From assembly GCA_028641055.1 (NCBI GenBank), contig CM054057.1, positions 404,292,814-404,356,813 of the forward strand: a DNA stretch of 64,000 nt, given 5' to 3'. Both the position numbers and the translations under genes were made by a program. Position 1 is the stretch's first letter, and each line of letters starts with the position of its first letter. Under the pieces are notes generated by a model that did not search any database, was not told where the DNA came from, and saw only the letters and a program-made list of their open reading frames with translations. Positions 33,644 through 46,423 of this stretch are shown here, one piece after another. This DNA comes from Alopecurus myosuroides (Eukaryota > Streptophyta > Magnoliopsida > Poales > Poaceae).

Positions 33644-36600
33644 TGTGACGCCCCGAGATCGGGCACTATGTAGATTTCAGCATTCCCGCCAAAATCCACA
33701 TAATAACCGATTCCAGGTTGCCACTTGTGATAACATTACAACGGTTCACGAATAATCCACAACAACAACAGAAAAGATATATACAAGATGACTCAAACGA
33801 GTCAGGGATACAACTGATACAATACAAAGATCCAAATAACAGCGGAAGAAACAACATAGTGTCTGACTACGAACAAGATACAAATTGGACTAAGAGTCCT
33901 GAAGATAACCGAGAGCGTCCAATCCCTGCCCAGGCCAAGCCGGAGGGATTCCCAAGCTAACGTCGTCAGACTTCAAACCTGTTGACTGCAATGTTGAATA
34001 TGCAGCCACGAAAAAGAATTCGTGGGTCAGTACGGTTAAGTACTGGCAAGTGGATAAACCATACTCACAAGATACCGGCGTAGCCAGTCATCACAAGATA
34101 CAAATACTTTGGGTTCAACGGAAAGGAAGGGATTATTGCAAATAAGCGGCAACGGGCTGCACTGCCAACTACAGAGACTCACTACAACATCCGGCTAAAA
34201 GAGGGGGATAAGATAGCGTATCGTAACCAAATACAACTACTCACCAAACAATACCCATCCAATGTCACCCCCTACTAAGGAAGCAACCCGAGGATAACTC
34301 ACACTGTTGATTAGGGTGAAGTTCAGGTTATTGTGACAATATGCCTATTACTAGTCAAATTATTATTGATTAGGTGCAAGTTGTCTGAGTACTTGTTAGC
34401 CAGCACTTTCACCAAGTCGTCACATAACCGCGGACAACACGGCTTCTCGAGAAGATTCATCCCTGCAGGGTGTGCTCCAGTACCCGTACACACTCGAGCC
34501 ACCAACTAAAACTCAGGTTGGCTCGACACGACTCAAACCGTCTCTACAACCCATCCTAGGAGCCACGGAGCTATAAGGTCCCAGCCACGCAGCCGAATAC
34601 TCAGCGCAGGTGTGCAAAACTCCCGCAGGACACAACACCCCGGCACTACAGGCCTCGCCCTATATGCATCATCATCATCATCACAGTAACCATGGGGGAT
34701 CAACCCATTATGCAAAGGAGCAAATGGAACACCCGAACTAAGTGTGGCTCTTCGGACAAGCTGCAAATCAGGTCTAAATCGAGGGGGGTCCCATACTACC
34801 TCCCGGATGCGGTGAGCACGCTCATCATGGATCAGTAGACAAGACTCTTTTCCTAGTTTCGACACCAGCCGGCTCCAAAACCCTAATCCGGGCCTCCTGC
34901 CGGTGCCTTATCATCAAATTATTATTACCCCAGACATTAACATGTTGTTGATTGAATTGAAACCCAACTATCAACTAAACAGGTGATATGAAAGGAACAA
35001 CAAGACTTGAGCGCAGACAACACTAAGCATGCAACTACGACACGAGGGCCAACAAGGTAAACAAGCAACAATTAATAGGAAGTGGAAGGAAGGCTATATC
35101 ATGGCTGCAAGGTAAACATATAATAGGATCGAGACACAAGCATCGAATCAACAGGCTAGAATAAGAACAACGGAAAGAATCGGTAACAAGTGATGAAAGG
35201 CAGCCATTTGGTAGCAAGTGAGTATACTTGCCTGAGATCCAGCAAGTAGAGGTACATCCGCAGAACTGGTCGTTGCTCACATCATCTCAACGTCCTATCC
35301 GGGAAGAAGCAACGAACCTTGAACAAACACCAGATGCAACAATTACTACTACGGCAAAAGATCCAGCATGATCAAGATATGGATGCATGACAAGTTTAAA
35401 GATGCATCAAAGATAAACTAGTTGACATGGTAAACATATTTAAATGGACCCATATGCAATTTGGGTTGCATATGGAAAGCCCATGAATTCAGGTTGAAAT
35501 AATTGTTTTACAACTAACCAACAGGTGAAGGTGGATTAGCATGATGCATGGATGAGGAAAACAGAAAAATAACAACAATAGAAGCAATTTGAAATACAGT
35601 TTACCAAGTTTGGAAATTTATTTATTAAGTTATGAAATTTGGCTTCTTAAGTGAGTTACACAAGCATTTATTGTTTTCACCCATTTTAATTGCTCAAAAC
35701 AGATAAAAAAATCTATATTTGGAAAGAACACAAAATTTTAGATGGAAAACATATTTCATTTGTTGAATTTGGATTTTAGATGAGCAAGTTATTAATTTGA
35801 CAATTTTAAATGCTTTAATTAAGAAACAGTTGTTTTCAGCAATTTAATTTATTCAAAATAGAAAACAAAGTTGATATTTGCAAAGTTCGTGAAAAATGGG
35901 ATGGAAAACATATTTTACATGTTTGAATTGGATTTGAATTGCCCAAGTTATGAATTTTGCAATTTAAAAGATTTAATTAAAGCATTGAATTATTGCACCA
36001 CTTTTAATTAGGAAAAACATTAAACAAATTGCATTGAAAAGGTTGAAAACATGTAGCAAATGTTTCATTGAACATTTAGAGTTATCAAACATAATTTTTG
36101 GGTTATTATTGAATTTATTATGCAAGTTTTTATAATCATTCTTATTCTGCCCATTTTAGTAAACAGAGGGAAACATGCTCAAAATTAATTCAATTGTGCC
36201 CAAATAAAATACCAATGTGTATAGTTTGTTAAGACAAATTTTTAGAGCCCAAGTTTTCTTAAATTGGATGAACAGAACTAAAGTTATGAAATTCCAAAGT
36301 TTCCTATTTTTATTGCATTTTCAGTAATTAATTATTTAGTGCAAAAATTGTTACAGCAACATATTGCAAACTTGACATTAATAGAAGGAGCACAAAATTA
36401 TGAATCCACAGGATTTTGAATCATTCAAATTGGAGTAATATTCAATTTGATATTGATTTTAGAGTTAATGCCTCAGATCTGATTTTTCTGAAATTCGGGC
36501 AGAAAAAGAAAAAGGCTTGAAAAAAAGGTGTGGCTTGGGGGGATCAAACCCAGGACCTGGGGATTGCGCGCAAAGGGGCCTAACCAGTGCGCTACTGCAG

Positions 36601-37921
36601 TGTTTGTTGAAAGGTGCAGAGCGTGGGGGGTTATGAGGTAGATCCCTGCGGAAAGATATAACTGAAACGCATCTGTATGTTACAGCGAGGACGGACAGCG
36701 AACAACCGCGGCCAAACCAGGCAGCGATCGCACACGGCTCGACGGCCGGGCTCACAGCGCATGACGGGAGGAGGAGGAAGGAGCTGTGCGGGTGGGGTGA
36801 GGCTCACCTCGAGGGGAAATTGGAGGCGCGGAGGCAGAGGGGCGGACACAGCGGCAGGGATGGCCGGCGACTTCCCGGCGACGGCGCGGCCTCCCCGGTG
36901 GCTCCCGGAGCTGGGCGAGGAAGCGAGGCTGGAGAGGGGTCCGTGGGGACTCCATTCCCGCACCGAGGGGAGGTCGACGATGACCATGGCCACGGATCAT
37001 GGAGCTCCAATGTCCGGGCCATGGAGGCTCTCTCTCTGTAGCATAAAATTCAGAGGAAAAGAAAAAAGAGAACAGAGAGAGGAGAGCAGAGGTGGCGGCA
37101 GGAGGAAGAGGGAGAAGGGGGAAGGTGCAGCTAGGGTTTGGGGGAAGCTTGGAGGAGGAGATAAAGGGAAGGGGAGCAGTTGAGGTGGGGGAGGGCTCGG
37201 TGACAGCGACCTCTCCCCCCTGTATCCGTACGAAGAAGATGACCGAGTGGGTTGTTGGGCTAGGGGGGAGATGGGCTGTGGGTTGGGCTTTCTCCCTCAG
37301 CTCACCTCTTCCTTTTATTTTTTCCTTCTTTTTTTTTTCTTGTAAGAAAAGAAAAGGAGAGAGAGAAAGAATAGGTTGGGGTTTGGGGTCTTAAATTTTA
37401 TAAATAAATTTTATTAAGTGGCAAACAGCAATTCAAAGCAATGGTGAACATTAAGTCCAAAATATTTGAAATGTTAAATTAGTTTTTGTTTGCTATTTGA
37501 ATTTCAAATAGGGTTCATAAGGATTTGGTGTTTAAACAAATTTTATTCCATTAACTCAACAATTATGAAACATTATGGAATTTAATTGTTTGCAAGACTT
37601 TATTTTTTAAACCTCAATTGGATCATGTCAATTATGAATGAATTGATTGGAATTTGAATTGGCCATTTTGGGTGTTAATAAAAAGGAATTTTTATTGACA
37701 AGCAAATTAAATAAATTCAACTTCAAAACTATTGGAAACAATTGAGTTTGCTTTAGTTTGCAATTTTTAAATTGGAAATTTTTGAACAATGTTTGAAAGT
37801 TTAATTTGGTTTGAGTTTTCCAGTTGTTTTGAAAACATGGTGCAATGCATATGATGCATGTGATGCAAAAGAAAAAGGAAGCAACCAAATTCTAACTTAG
37901 GGGGAACACCCAGGTGTTACA
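33644..37921 (-). mobile_element. Solo LTR D, 4278 bp
   Basis: The ends are TGTGACGCC and GGTGTTACA (inverted TGTAACACC), flanked by atgtc on both sides (33639-33643, 37922-37926). No internal domain or second LTR is present, so it is a solo LTR. Orientation is judged minus: a GC-rich, aaaccctag-containing leader lies at 37200-36700 and the long AT-rich part follows. Length and style resemble the very long LTRs of grass LARD/Sukkula-like or Tekay-like elements; the family is not certain. It contains a tRNA-like cassette at 36520-36605. Confidence 0.85.
36520..36605 (-). ncRNA. tRNA-like sequence in solo LTR D
   Basis: On the minus strand an A box (TAGCGCACTGG, 36594-36584), a B box (GGTTTGATCCC, 36550-36540) and a run of seven T (36526-36520) are spaced as in a tRNA gene. 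A normal anticodon arm and acceptor stem are not clear, so this is a tRNA-derived or tRNA-mimicking sequence and not a functional tRNA. Confidence 0.55.
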
Positions 37922-37926
37922 ATGTC

Positions 37927-37952
37927 TTTGGTGACTTGGTCAATGGTGCGCT
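37927..37952 (+). mobile_element. 3' LTR of element B, second segment
   Basis: 26 bp (tttggtgacttggtcaatgg and gcgct) lie between the two solo LTRs and match 16599-16624. The last five bases are the target duplication of E. Confidence 0.85.
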
Positions 37953-40900
37953 TGTCACATCCCAATTTTGGAACATCTGTTAACACAGTTGTTTTGCTAA
38001 TTACTTGACAATTAAACTTTGGTTGTATTTGTTTGAGTGCAACTAAACAAACTAATTATATAAACTTACATTGCTAAGAAATTGAAAACAAAATATTCAA
38101 CATATTGTTCCAATGACCTTGGCAATATTTTATAAAGTAAATATTGATCAAAGAGTTTTCCAAAAACCACCTTATGAATCCCATACTTCATACTTGTTGA
38201 ATATTATTCCAAGTTCTAAATTTAAGAAAGAGGAAACACTTAATAAGTTTCTCTAAAAGATTATCAGAAGAAGAGGAATTCCTAAATGCTTCACCAAAAT
38301 ATTATCAAATGTTTTTCCAACCTTGCAAGCTTAATAACAAAGGTATTGGAGAGCATTGACTTGCTATCTCAAGTCATATGAATATTTTGGCAAAGCATTG
38401 TTAAAGAAAAGCCTAGTGCCTTATTAAATTGAATTTCCAATATTTCTAGAAACAGAAAACTCAAACAAGTTACTATTGGAAACTTTCATCAAATGATCTG
38501 AAATTAATGCCATTGCTTCCTTATATCAAATAAGGAACACACACAAGAGGATACCAAAAATTGAATCCATTAAAGTCTTGAAAACATGGTTTTTCTCCAC
38601 AGAAACATTTGGAATTTTGAACAAGTTTGTTCTACAAACCTTTTCCAAATGCCATTAAATAAATACCACATGCTCTATATCATAAATAAGGATTAAAACC
38701 AAAAGGGAACAGGTTTTTGAATTGTTTAAGTTGCCAAAAACCCCTGTTTTCTTGACAGCACCTTTTAGAAATTTGAACAAGTTTGTTCTATGAAGTAACT
38801 CAAAATGACTTGAAGTTTCTACCACATAAGTGACACATCAAATAAGGAATGTGTGCCAAAAATTATCATTTTTGGAAGCTCCTAAGTAGTCAAATAAATT
38901 CAATGCCCATTTATGTAAGAATTGAAATTTGAACAACTTTGAATTATCAAGTTTATCTAATTGAGCCAATTTTCACATATGTTGTTCATCACAACTAATA
39001 ATAATTTTGGGCAAAAGGATTTCAATTTTTGACTTTGTATGATTGGTGAAAACATCCTTTTTCAGATAACACAGGGACCTTGTTGTAATTTTCTAGGGAC
39101 CTAAATGCAATCCGAGTCACCCACCTTCTTCTTCCTCTAGCTCTCTGTAGCAGCAGTGCCCTAGCAATGGATTCGAGTAGAAGCAACCCTTGGGGATAAA
39201 GAGGCCCCCCATGTGCCTTGTCTGCTCATTGCCCCCTCTCTCTCCCCCAAGAGCATTGCCTCCCTCTCTCTCTAGTTCATGTCCCCAACCCGAAACCCTA
39301 GTCCATGCCGCAGTCGATTCGGCCAAATGTGACCATGACGCCGGCTGTCGTGCTGTCCTTCGTCTCCGCCTCGTCGAGTAGGTCCTCCCTGCCGGAGGAA
39401 TCGAGCCGGAAGGGCCCGAGGTGGCCGCGCCATCCATCTCCTCGCTGCGGGTCCGGCGGACTCCGGCGAGCCATTGCCGCCGCCACGGACCTCCCCCTCC
39501 TTCTCCGAGCTCTCCATTGCGTTGGTGGTGAGCAGCCGCGTCTCCCCAACCCTTTTTCCCTCTCCCTCTCGCCCAAAATCGCCGCCGCGCCGTGGACGTG
39601 TCCGGCCGCCGCCGTGCCCTCGTCGCCGGCCGCGTTCCGATGCCTCCCAGGAAACGACGCTGCCTCCTTTAGCTTCCCCTCGATGAGAGCTTCGAGTGGA
39701 TGTTTTTATTTTGCAGTTTGGTCGCCGGATTCGCCGTGTGCGTGCTCGCCGGAGACATTCCGCCGGCGGATGACATCACCACGACGGCATGCTCGCGTCA
39801 GCCGAGCCCTTGACACCGCGCAGTAGAGAGTTGAACCTGCTGGTGGCCCTGCGCTGCCTGCGTGGCTGCCTGCGTGGCTTCCAGGCCCGCTGGTCAGCCA
39901 CAGAGGGTGGATCTGCCCGCGGTGAGAAACAGATCTGGCCGGCCCAAAACAGTGGATCTGGCCCATCCAAGTTTGTTTTCCTTTTATTTTTTGACAGAAA
40001 GGTGTATGATCACTTTTGGATCTAAACACCTACCTAAAATATGATTTTGACCAAACCAAAATTCACAGTGGTACCTCAACTAATTCTAAACCACCTCCAA
40101 CTTGCAGATCTACCTTTGGATGGATAGATTAGAAATGCAAAATGATTTGGCAACAGGTACCAGAAACACTAAAATGAGCACCATTTTTATTTCACAACTC
40201 AGAATGAAGTGAGGAAAATTGCGTTGGAAAGCCCTTGAAATTTCCTAACAGGAGCAATTAACCTTGCTTCAAAATTCCTAATATTTTTGAAATGACATGC
40301 AATTTGGTAAAACACCAGAGAGCACTTTGGTGATTTTTATAAAATTATTAAAGATGAATTTTGATGCAAACTCAATTGTATGGTCTTGTATATGTTTAGG
40401 GCTATCCAAAACTAGAGGGGTTTAATTTGTAGAGCATCCTACAAAATTTGGTGGACAGATCTTTATATTGCTTGTTTCTGCCATTTTGGCATTTTTAGGT
40501 AATTAATTTGTGTGAGTTATTTTTGTGATGCAATATTGTTTTCTAGCATATATAAGTTGTGTGAACTTGTTTTCTAAGTGTTAATTAGCTATTTTAGCAT
40601 GTTAGATTGTGTTGACTTTAGTTGAGAAGAATTAGGATTTTTGTTATTAACATATGTTTATTCTCTAGTTAATAGTTGCATAGAATTTTTGAGTGATTAA
40701 TTTGTGTGCAAGCAATTGGATTGTTGTGTTGAGATATTAGATACAGCACCATGTTGATACTTATATTTTTTTAGTATCACCTCTGCTAGCTTGCATTTGA
40801 TTGGGTAGAAAAGCATGAGTAGCTTTGTCATGACTATGCAAATATTGGAAAAATTCTCTCATGTGTAGAATTTTTGACATAACATTTGTGGTTGTGTAGC

Positions 40901-43900
40901 CACATATTTTTGTGTTGTGTTCATAGGACCAGTATCATTTTGATGATGTTCTTATGAGTACTTGAACCCTAGAGTTTTCACTTGTGTAAAAATAATAGTA
41001 TGAGTAGCATTGCCTTGCTTATTTTTGCACCCTAATAATTTTCTACTAGTATGTTTATTGCACTAGATGCTAGTTTAGTTTTTGTTAATTTTTAGCAAGT
41101 GGACCAGAGGCCTTGTGACCTCTTAATTCTTTGTTATTCTAGTGGAACACCCACTGGTTTCATTGCATTTTTGGTGGAAACATTATTTTCCCCACACTAG
41201 ATGTGTTTCTTTTATATAGTTCTCTAACTATTGAGTGCCTAGTATTTTTGCTTTGGATTTTTAGTGCTAAATGAAAATGTGTATGCTTCTGTTTGTAAGT
41301 GGTTGTAATCATGTGTGGCTTGCTAGGAAAAATCCATCTTTGGAGTGTTGTTTGAATTCCTCTAGTAATGCCCTTTTTATTACCACTAGTATGTAGGAGT
41401 TGCCCTGCAAATTGATACCTTGTTTTATCAAATGGGATATTTTTGTTATAGCAAGTATAGATGTTTTTCACTCCTGTTTTTATGACATGGACCCTCTGGT
41501 TGTATTTCAATTACTTGATTGAAATGCATCCATTGATTCTTCATGTTTGAGTAGTACTAGTTTCCTTAGCAGTTTTTGTATTGAATTATTTTTCCTGCCA
41601 ACTTGTGTTTGGTAGATATTTGTGTATCCTTGCATGAGGACATGTTTTCATTCCCATTATGATAACATGTTTCCTTGTATGCATTTTAATACTTTACTTA
41701 TTATGCATGCTTGCATAGCAAACTTTTAGTAGAAACATGTCTATAGGATTCCTCCTTTTTAGACATTGTTTCTATTGTTCTCACTATGAGAAATTGTGTG
41801 TTTTGTGATGAGTCTATTACCTTGTTACCCTTGTGTAGTCTCACTGATTTGTAAAAGTAACTTTTGCAAATCATGTGTCTTATTTATTCTTGATGTGAAT
41901 TTAGACTTAGTAGATTAGCTATCTTGTTCTTTTTGTGGTTTGGATGATAGACCCATTGCCATGATTATTTTTGTGCATGTTTTATATACTTTTAGTAGTC
42001 TCACCCTTGTGAAACTAAGTGTATTTTGGGTTTATTAATATCTTGGTATGAGAGTGGCACACCCACTGAATCCATGATATTGAGGTTGTGATATATGTTC
42101 CTCCAACCTTGAGTTGTCTTATTAAATGGCATTTCTGCCAAGTGTGTTTGTTTGATTGTTTGCCTCAATTAATAATTGAGTGATAGGTTATTATTAGTTT
42201 TCCTTGCTGTATGTATGGTTATGCATTGTTTCTTGCCTTGATTGGTTCTGAATGTGTGTCCTTTATTCCTTTTTACGACGTTAGAAAACGAAGAGGAAGG
42301 AAGTGTCGTGAAGCTCTATTTCAAGTTCCAGTCACTCCAAAGCCAGGGACATGAGGAGATACCAGGCAAGCCATCCTGATGCTTGCTGATACAATACTTA
42401 TCATTATCTATCATGCATGTTTTACCTTTGAAGTTTTACAAAAACTTGGTTATCAAAACTATTTTTGATGTGGAATTTACTACTATACTATATTATAGGT
42501 TACTATCATGCCAGTAGTTAAACTTGGTAATACCAAGCCCATAAGCCACCATATGGTATTTATTACCATCAAATATACTAGTCCCTAAGTGTACACCCTA
42601 AAATTGTGATTCTACAAAACAAAGGCTTTACGGAAAAACCCGGAGAAAAGGCGGATCCTTGTTCTCCGGAGGAATGTGGAAATGGTCATTTTTGAGAAAG
42701 TGGTGTTTTCAAAAATGACACATAACCTAGTCTTCGCCGGACAACCTTTACCGTACTGCCACCCTACCCCAACATGGGCACGGGGCTTAACTTGAAGTTT
42801 GTTCTTATTAGTGTGTGCTATCTCAATCGCTATAAGGGACGTGGTACCCTCGAACCGAATGTTGTGGAGGACATATAAAGTGTGGGATTAATTTTCCCTC
42901 CGGATGCAACAATTGGGGCTCCTGGCTAGGCAGGGATTAGCTTGGTGCCGGGGAGCGGACACTCGACTGAGAGATAGGCATATTCTAGCTTGAACATAGT
43001 GGATGGTTATGATCAGATACCTGATGTTTGCATACTGTTGTTACAGTCCGTGGTTGTTTCACGGTAGGTGTACTGGATCTGGTGGATGAGTACACCTCTG
43101 CAGAGTATAACTTTTTCGAAGAAGCCGCGTCCTCGGATATGGACAGTTGAATGGCCATGTAGCTAGCATTGTGTCAATGTTTTCAAAAAGGAAGTTTTTG
43201 AAAAGAAAATTTTGGAAAGGAAGTGTTGAACTTGTGAAGTTCGGAAAGGAATGGAAACTTATACCGTGGAGGTATCGTCGATGATGAAAAGCCAGATGAT
43301 GTTATACAAAACAAAATGTTTTGCAAAGAAAACCTTTTCTACTCTAAGCAAGAATTCTGGAAACTGATTCCAAGAAGTTTTGCAAAGAGAAAACATTCTT
43401 TAACAAAACTTTACAAAACCTCTTGTACATGTGATATCGACAAGAGAAATAAAACTATATATTTTTTTCTGAAGTATCTTCTTCAACGAAGATACAGAGT
43501 AACCTGACTGCAACTGTGGTGTCATCATATTTGAACACCATTGATAGTGAACCCTATTTATAGCCTACCTAATCCACCATATAAGCATACTTGCATGTTG
43601 GTAAGTGATATGATGGATGTCTTGCTGAGTACATTCAAATGTACTCATTATGGTTTCGCCCCTGGTATCTACTTGCCAGACTTTGAGAAGGAGCCTCCAA
43701 AGGAGATCTATGAAGATAAGTACGGAGTTGACGGCTTTGCGAACTAGGATCGTCTCCGGGTCAGCAGCCTGTAGGTTAAGGCGTGACTTGGGCTCATCTA
43801 TGTTGTGTTTAAATTGTCTTCCGTTGTGTTTGTTAAGTTGCATGCCCTTGTGGCAGTTGTGTTAAACTTGATCATGTGATCTTTTATGTAATACCTTTAT

Positions 43901-44034
43901 GTATTTGTGTAATGGATGATGTATTTCTGTGTGCCAACTTTGTATGTTGTTCACGACTGATCTTTCTGGGATCGTGAATGTATGCATACGTAGGGTTTCA
44001 GACTGCCGGTCTGGGGTCCTTACAGCGCTACCTC
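37953..44034 (+). mobile_element. Solo LTR E, 6082 bp
   Basis: It starts TGTCACATCCCAATTTT and ends GGGTCCTTACA, flanked by gcgct on both sides (37948-37952, 44035-44039). A leader with cgaaaccctag at about 39290 and a GC-rich zone (39240-39960) is followed by 2.2 kb of AT-rich sequence, then a mixed 3' part. No gag or pol sequence and no internal duplicate was noticed, so I call it a solo LTR. Six kilobases is exceptionally long. The similar layout suggests a relative of D in the opposite orientation. Confidence 0.8.
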
Positions 44035-44039
44035 ATGGA

Positions 44040-44967
44040 AATACCCTATGTGTGCTCAAGTTTGATCCCACATTGGAGGCCCAAGATGGTTCCCAAGAAG
44101 CTCAAGAACGTACCCAAGATAATGCCTAAGAAGCTAGCAAGGAAGGCCAAGAAGATGGCCTTGAGGAAGAAGAAAAGGGAGAAGGAGAAAATCCTAGGAA
44201 ACCCGACCTCCAGGATGGCCTAGGCTAGCTTCCCTGCGCAGGCCGTCCTCTAGCACTGCCTAGGCCGGCTCCCCTGCTCCCAGGCTAGCAACCCTACAGA
44301 GCCAGCTGGCCTCTACCCGGCCTCCAGCCCAGCCTAGGCCGGCTTTCCTACGCGCCAGGTCGGCGACCAATCAGAACGACCCGACCTCTAGGCCGGCCTT
44401 AGCCTGGATAGGCCAGCTCCCTTACGTGGGAAAGTGGGGATATTCCCTTGTAAAGCCTACCTACCTCCCTTTTACCCCCTAGACTATAAATAGAACCCCC
44501 TACCGTCAGATATAGGTTAGAGATGAATTGATAATTGAGCTTTTCTCCCCCATGTCCCTCTCGTGAGCCTACTCCTTAGATGTGTATCTAGGAATGAATC
44601 AATGCTACTCCATCTACTCTTGTATTTGGATCTAGTCAAGGTTACTCCGAAATAGCCATCCTTTCCCCTTGGGATTCCGTTGGTGTCTCCCAATATACCT
44701 TGACTGACCCTTGAGGATCTATTGGTGCGGTGGAACTGCGGTAGGGTTGAATTGGTTCTAATAAAGGTGAAGTCGAGTGGATTGTTTGACAGAGGCGGCC
44801 TCGGGTTTAGTTGCCGGTTTTCGAATCCTCTAGTTCACACTAGTTATCTAGTTACACCTTTGTTTTCCCACGGATCCCCCTCATGTTCTTTGTTATTCCC
44901 GTCGTGCTCTTCGTGTTCTTGGTCAATTCATGAGATCGGGCCGCCCAAGAGGTTAAAACCTCCATCA
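44040..44967 (+). mobile_element. 3' LTR of element B, third segment
   Basis: The remaining 928 bp of the LTR, from acctcatgg to tccatca, with a TATA box at 44484-44493. Together the three pieces give about 1069 bp against 1029 bp for the 5' LTR. Confidence 0.88.
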
Positions 44968-44972
44968 AGAGA
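44968..44972. repeat. Target-site duplication of element B, right (agaga)
   Basis: Matches 16479-16483. Confidence 0.9.
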
Positions 44973-45454
44973 ACCATATGTCCGGTGTGAGAAGTTAGTC
45001 GATACAAGAAAGGGACAAATGCTCCCCAAAAAGTGGTATGGTACTTTTTGATCACTTCTCATCTATAGCAATATTTCGTGGCCTTAAGGAAGCAAAAAAT
45101 CATACACCAACACTCGGAAAGTAAGAAGCCAGAAGATGGAGATATAAATGATTCAGAGAAAAATAAAGACAATAGGCTTATGCATCCTTCATATGCTATC
45201 CACTGGAATGCATTGAACATTGAATACCCAGAATTTTAGGCCGATGCAAGGGACATTAGGCTGGGTTTGAACACCAATGGAATCAATATTTTTGGCATCT
45301 AGAGCAGCACTATTAGCACCTGGCCCGTGTTTGTATGGATGTACAACCCCCTCGATGTGCATGAAGAGTAAGTACATACAAATGAGTATGCTAATTAAAG
45401 GTCCAAAACAACCAAGTAACAACATCAATATGTATCAACGAGTGTTGAAGGGGT
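44973..45454 (+). pseudogene. tnp2 transposase gene of CACTA-1, continued
   Basis: Joined to 16483 after removing B and one agaga, the frame reads YWGEYIE, RTICPV, stop, EVSRYKKGTNAPQKVVWYF. It then has decayed versions of the next blocks (ALNIEYPEF, DIRLGLNTNGI, STWPVFVWMYN, KYIQMSMLIKGPKQP, NNINMYQRVLK). Stops and shifts are frequent. It is cut at 45454 by the TGTTGGAT LTR. Confidence 0.82.
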
Positions 45455-46423
45455 TGTTGGATGTATGCCCAAGAGAAAATAAAATATATCTATTTCATGA
45501 TTAATGTATTATAATTATGCTATAACTGGTAAGGTCACTAAATGTGGGATTCAAAGAAAAACCCATAGACACGTGTAGAGACATAAACACACCTATTATC
45601 CCGTTGTCGTGTCTCTCAGACAAACTCTAACATTACATGACCATGTTTTTCTAGTCATGGACATTTCTTTGTTAATATTAATGAGCGTGCATTGTTGTTT
45701 CGACATAGATCTGGTTTTAGCATTGCTATAAATAGTATCGTCACAACATGGTTAATCTGTTTTCTTCTTTTGTCCATGAGAATATATGGTGGTGTACTCT
45801 ATAAAGTTTACTTTCGTGTAGCCAAGTATCACACCATAAAATGGGTGATTGCTTGTTGACGTGGGACACACGTTCGTCGGGAGACCCCAAGAGGAAGGTA
45901 TGATGCAGCTTAGCAGTATTTTTCCCTAGTTATGGAACCCAAATTATAAATCAAGTAGGACTTTGAAGTCTCTCAGTAGGTTACTCTTTGTATGGCGCTT
46001 CTTCAAGCGTGGACCTATACACAAACACAAACTCTCTCTTGCTCCCAACTTTCCGAGAAGGTTGTCAATCTTTCCATCTTGCTAAAAACTAGAGAATTAG
46101 TTGTATCGAATGGTTGGAGATGATTAAATGAAAGCGTACCAGCGAGCAAGTGATGATGAAAAGCAAGTAAACAAGGTTGCAATCAAGGAGGATTCTTGGA
46201 GTGGGGGTCATAGTTTCACTAGTGGCGTCTCTCCTAAGAACAGTAAACATGCTGGGTAAAAAAGTTATAGCTGGGAAATTGACAAATCATGAACATATAA
46301 CAATACTATTATGATAAGATATACTTCATAGGATCTAACATTGTAGGAATTATGTGAAGATAAATAGACCACCATACGGCAACATCTATTACTAAAAGTC
46401 TACCTTGAGACAACAATCCAACA
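45455..46423 (+). mobile_element. LTR of an unclassified retrotransposon in CACTA-1
   Basis: 969 bp, TGTTGGAT to ATCCAACA, TATA box near 45730. Right-flank bases differ from the left flank, and the LTR is followed by internal sequence, so it is the 5' LTR of a truncated element and not a solo LTR. Confidence 0.65.

Larger units (their letters stand above)
16484..44967 (+). mobile_element. Gypsy element B (chromovirus-like), carrying three insertions
   Basis: The parts are a 5' LTR (16484-17512), primer site, gag split by element C, protease, RT-RNase H, integrase, a G-rich polypurine tract and a 3' LTR split by solo LTRs D and E. After subtracting the three insertions with one duplication each, the element measures about 8.08 kb, normal for a plant Gypsy element. 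The agaga duplication is intact. The two LTRs differ by roughly 10% in the part I compared, so it is old. Many stops, frameshifts and internal deletions (before RT and within RNase H) make it inactive. Confidence 0.9.

Noticed and set aside
36560..36605. Functional tRNA gene
   Set aside because: Box motifs are present, but the acceptor and anticodon stems do not form.
43541..43747. 68-codon plus-strand frame near the end of solo LTR E
   Set aside because: Short, inside an LTR, without known domain.
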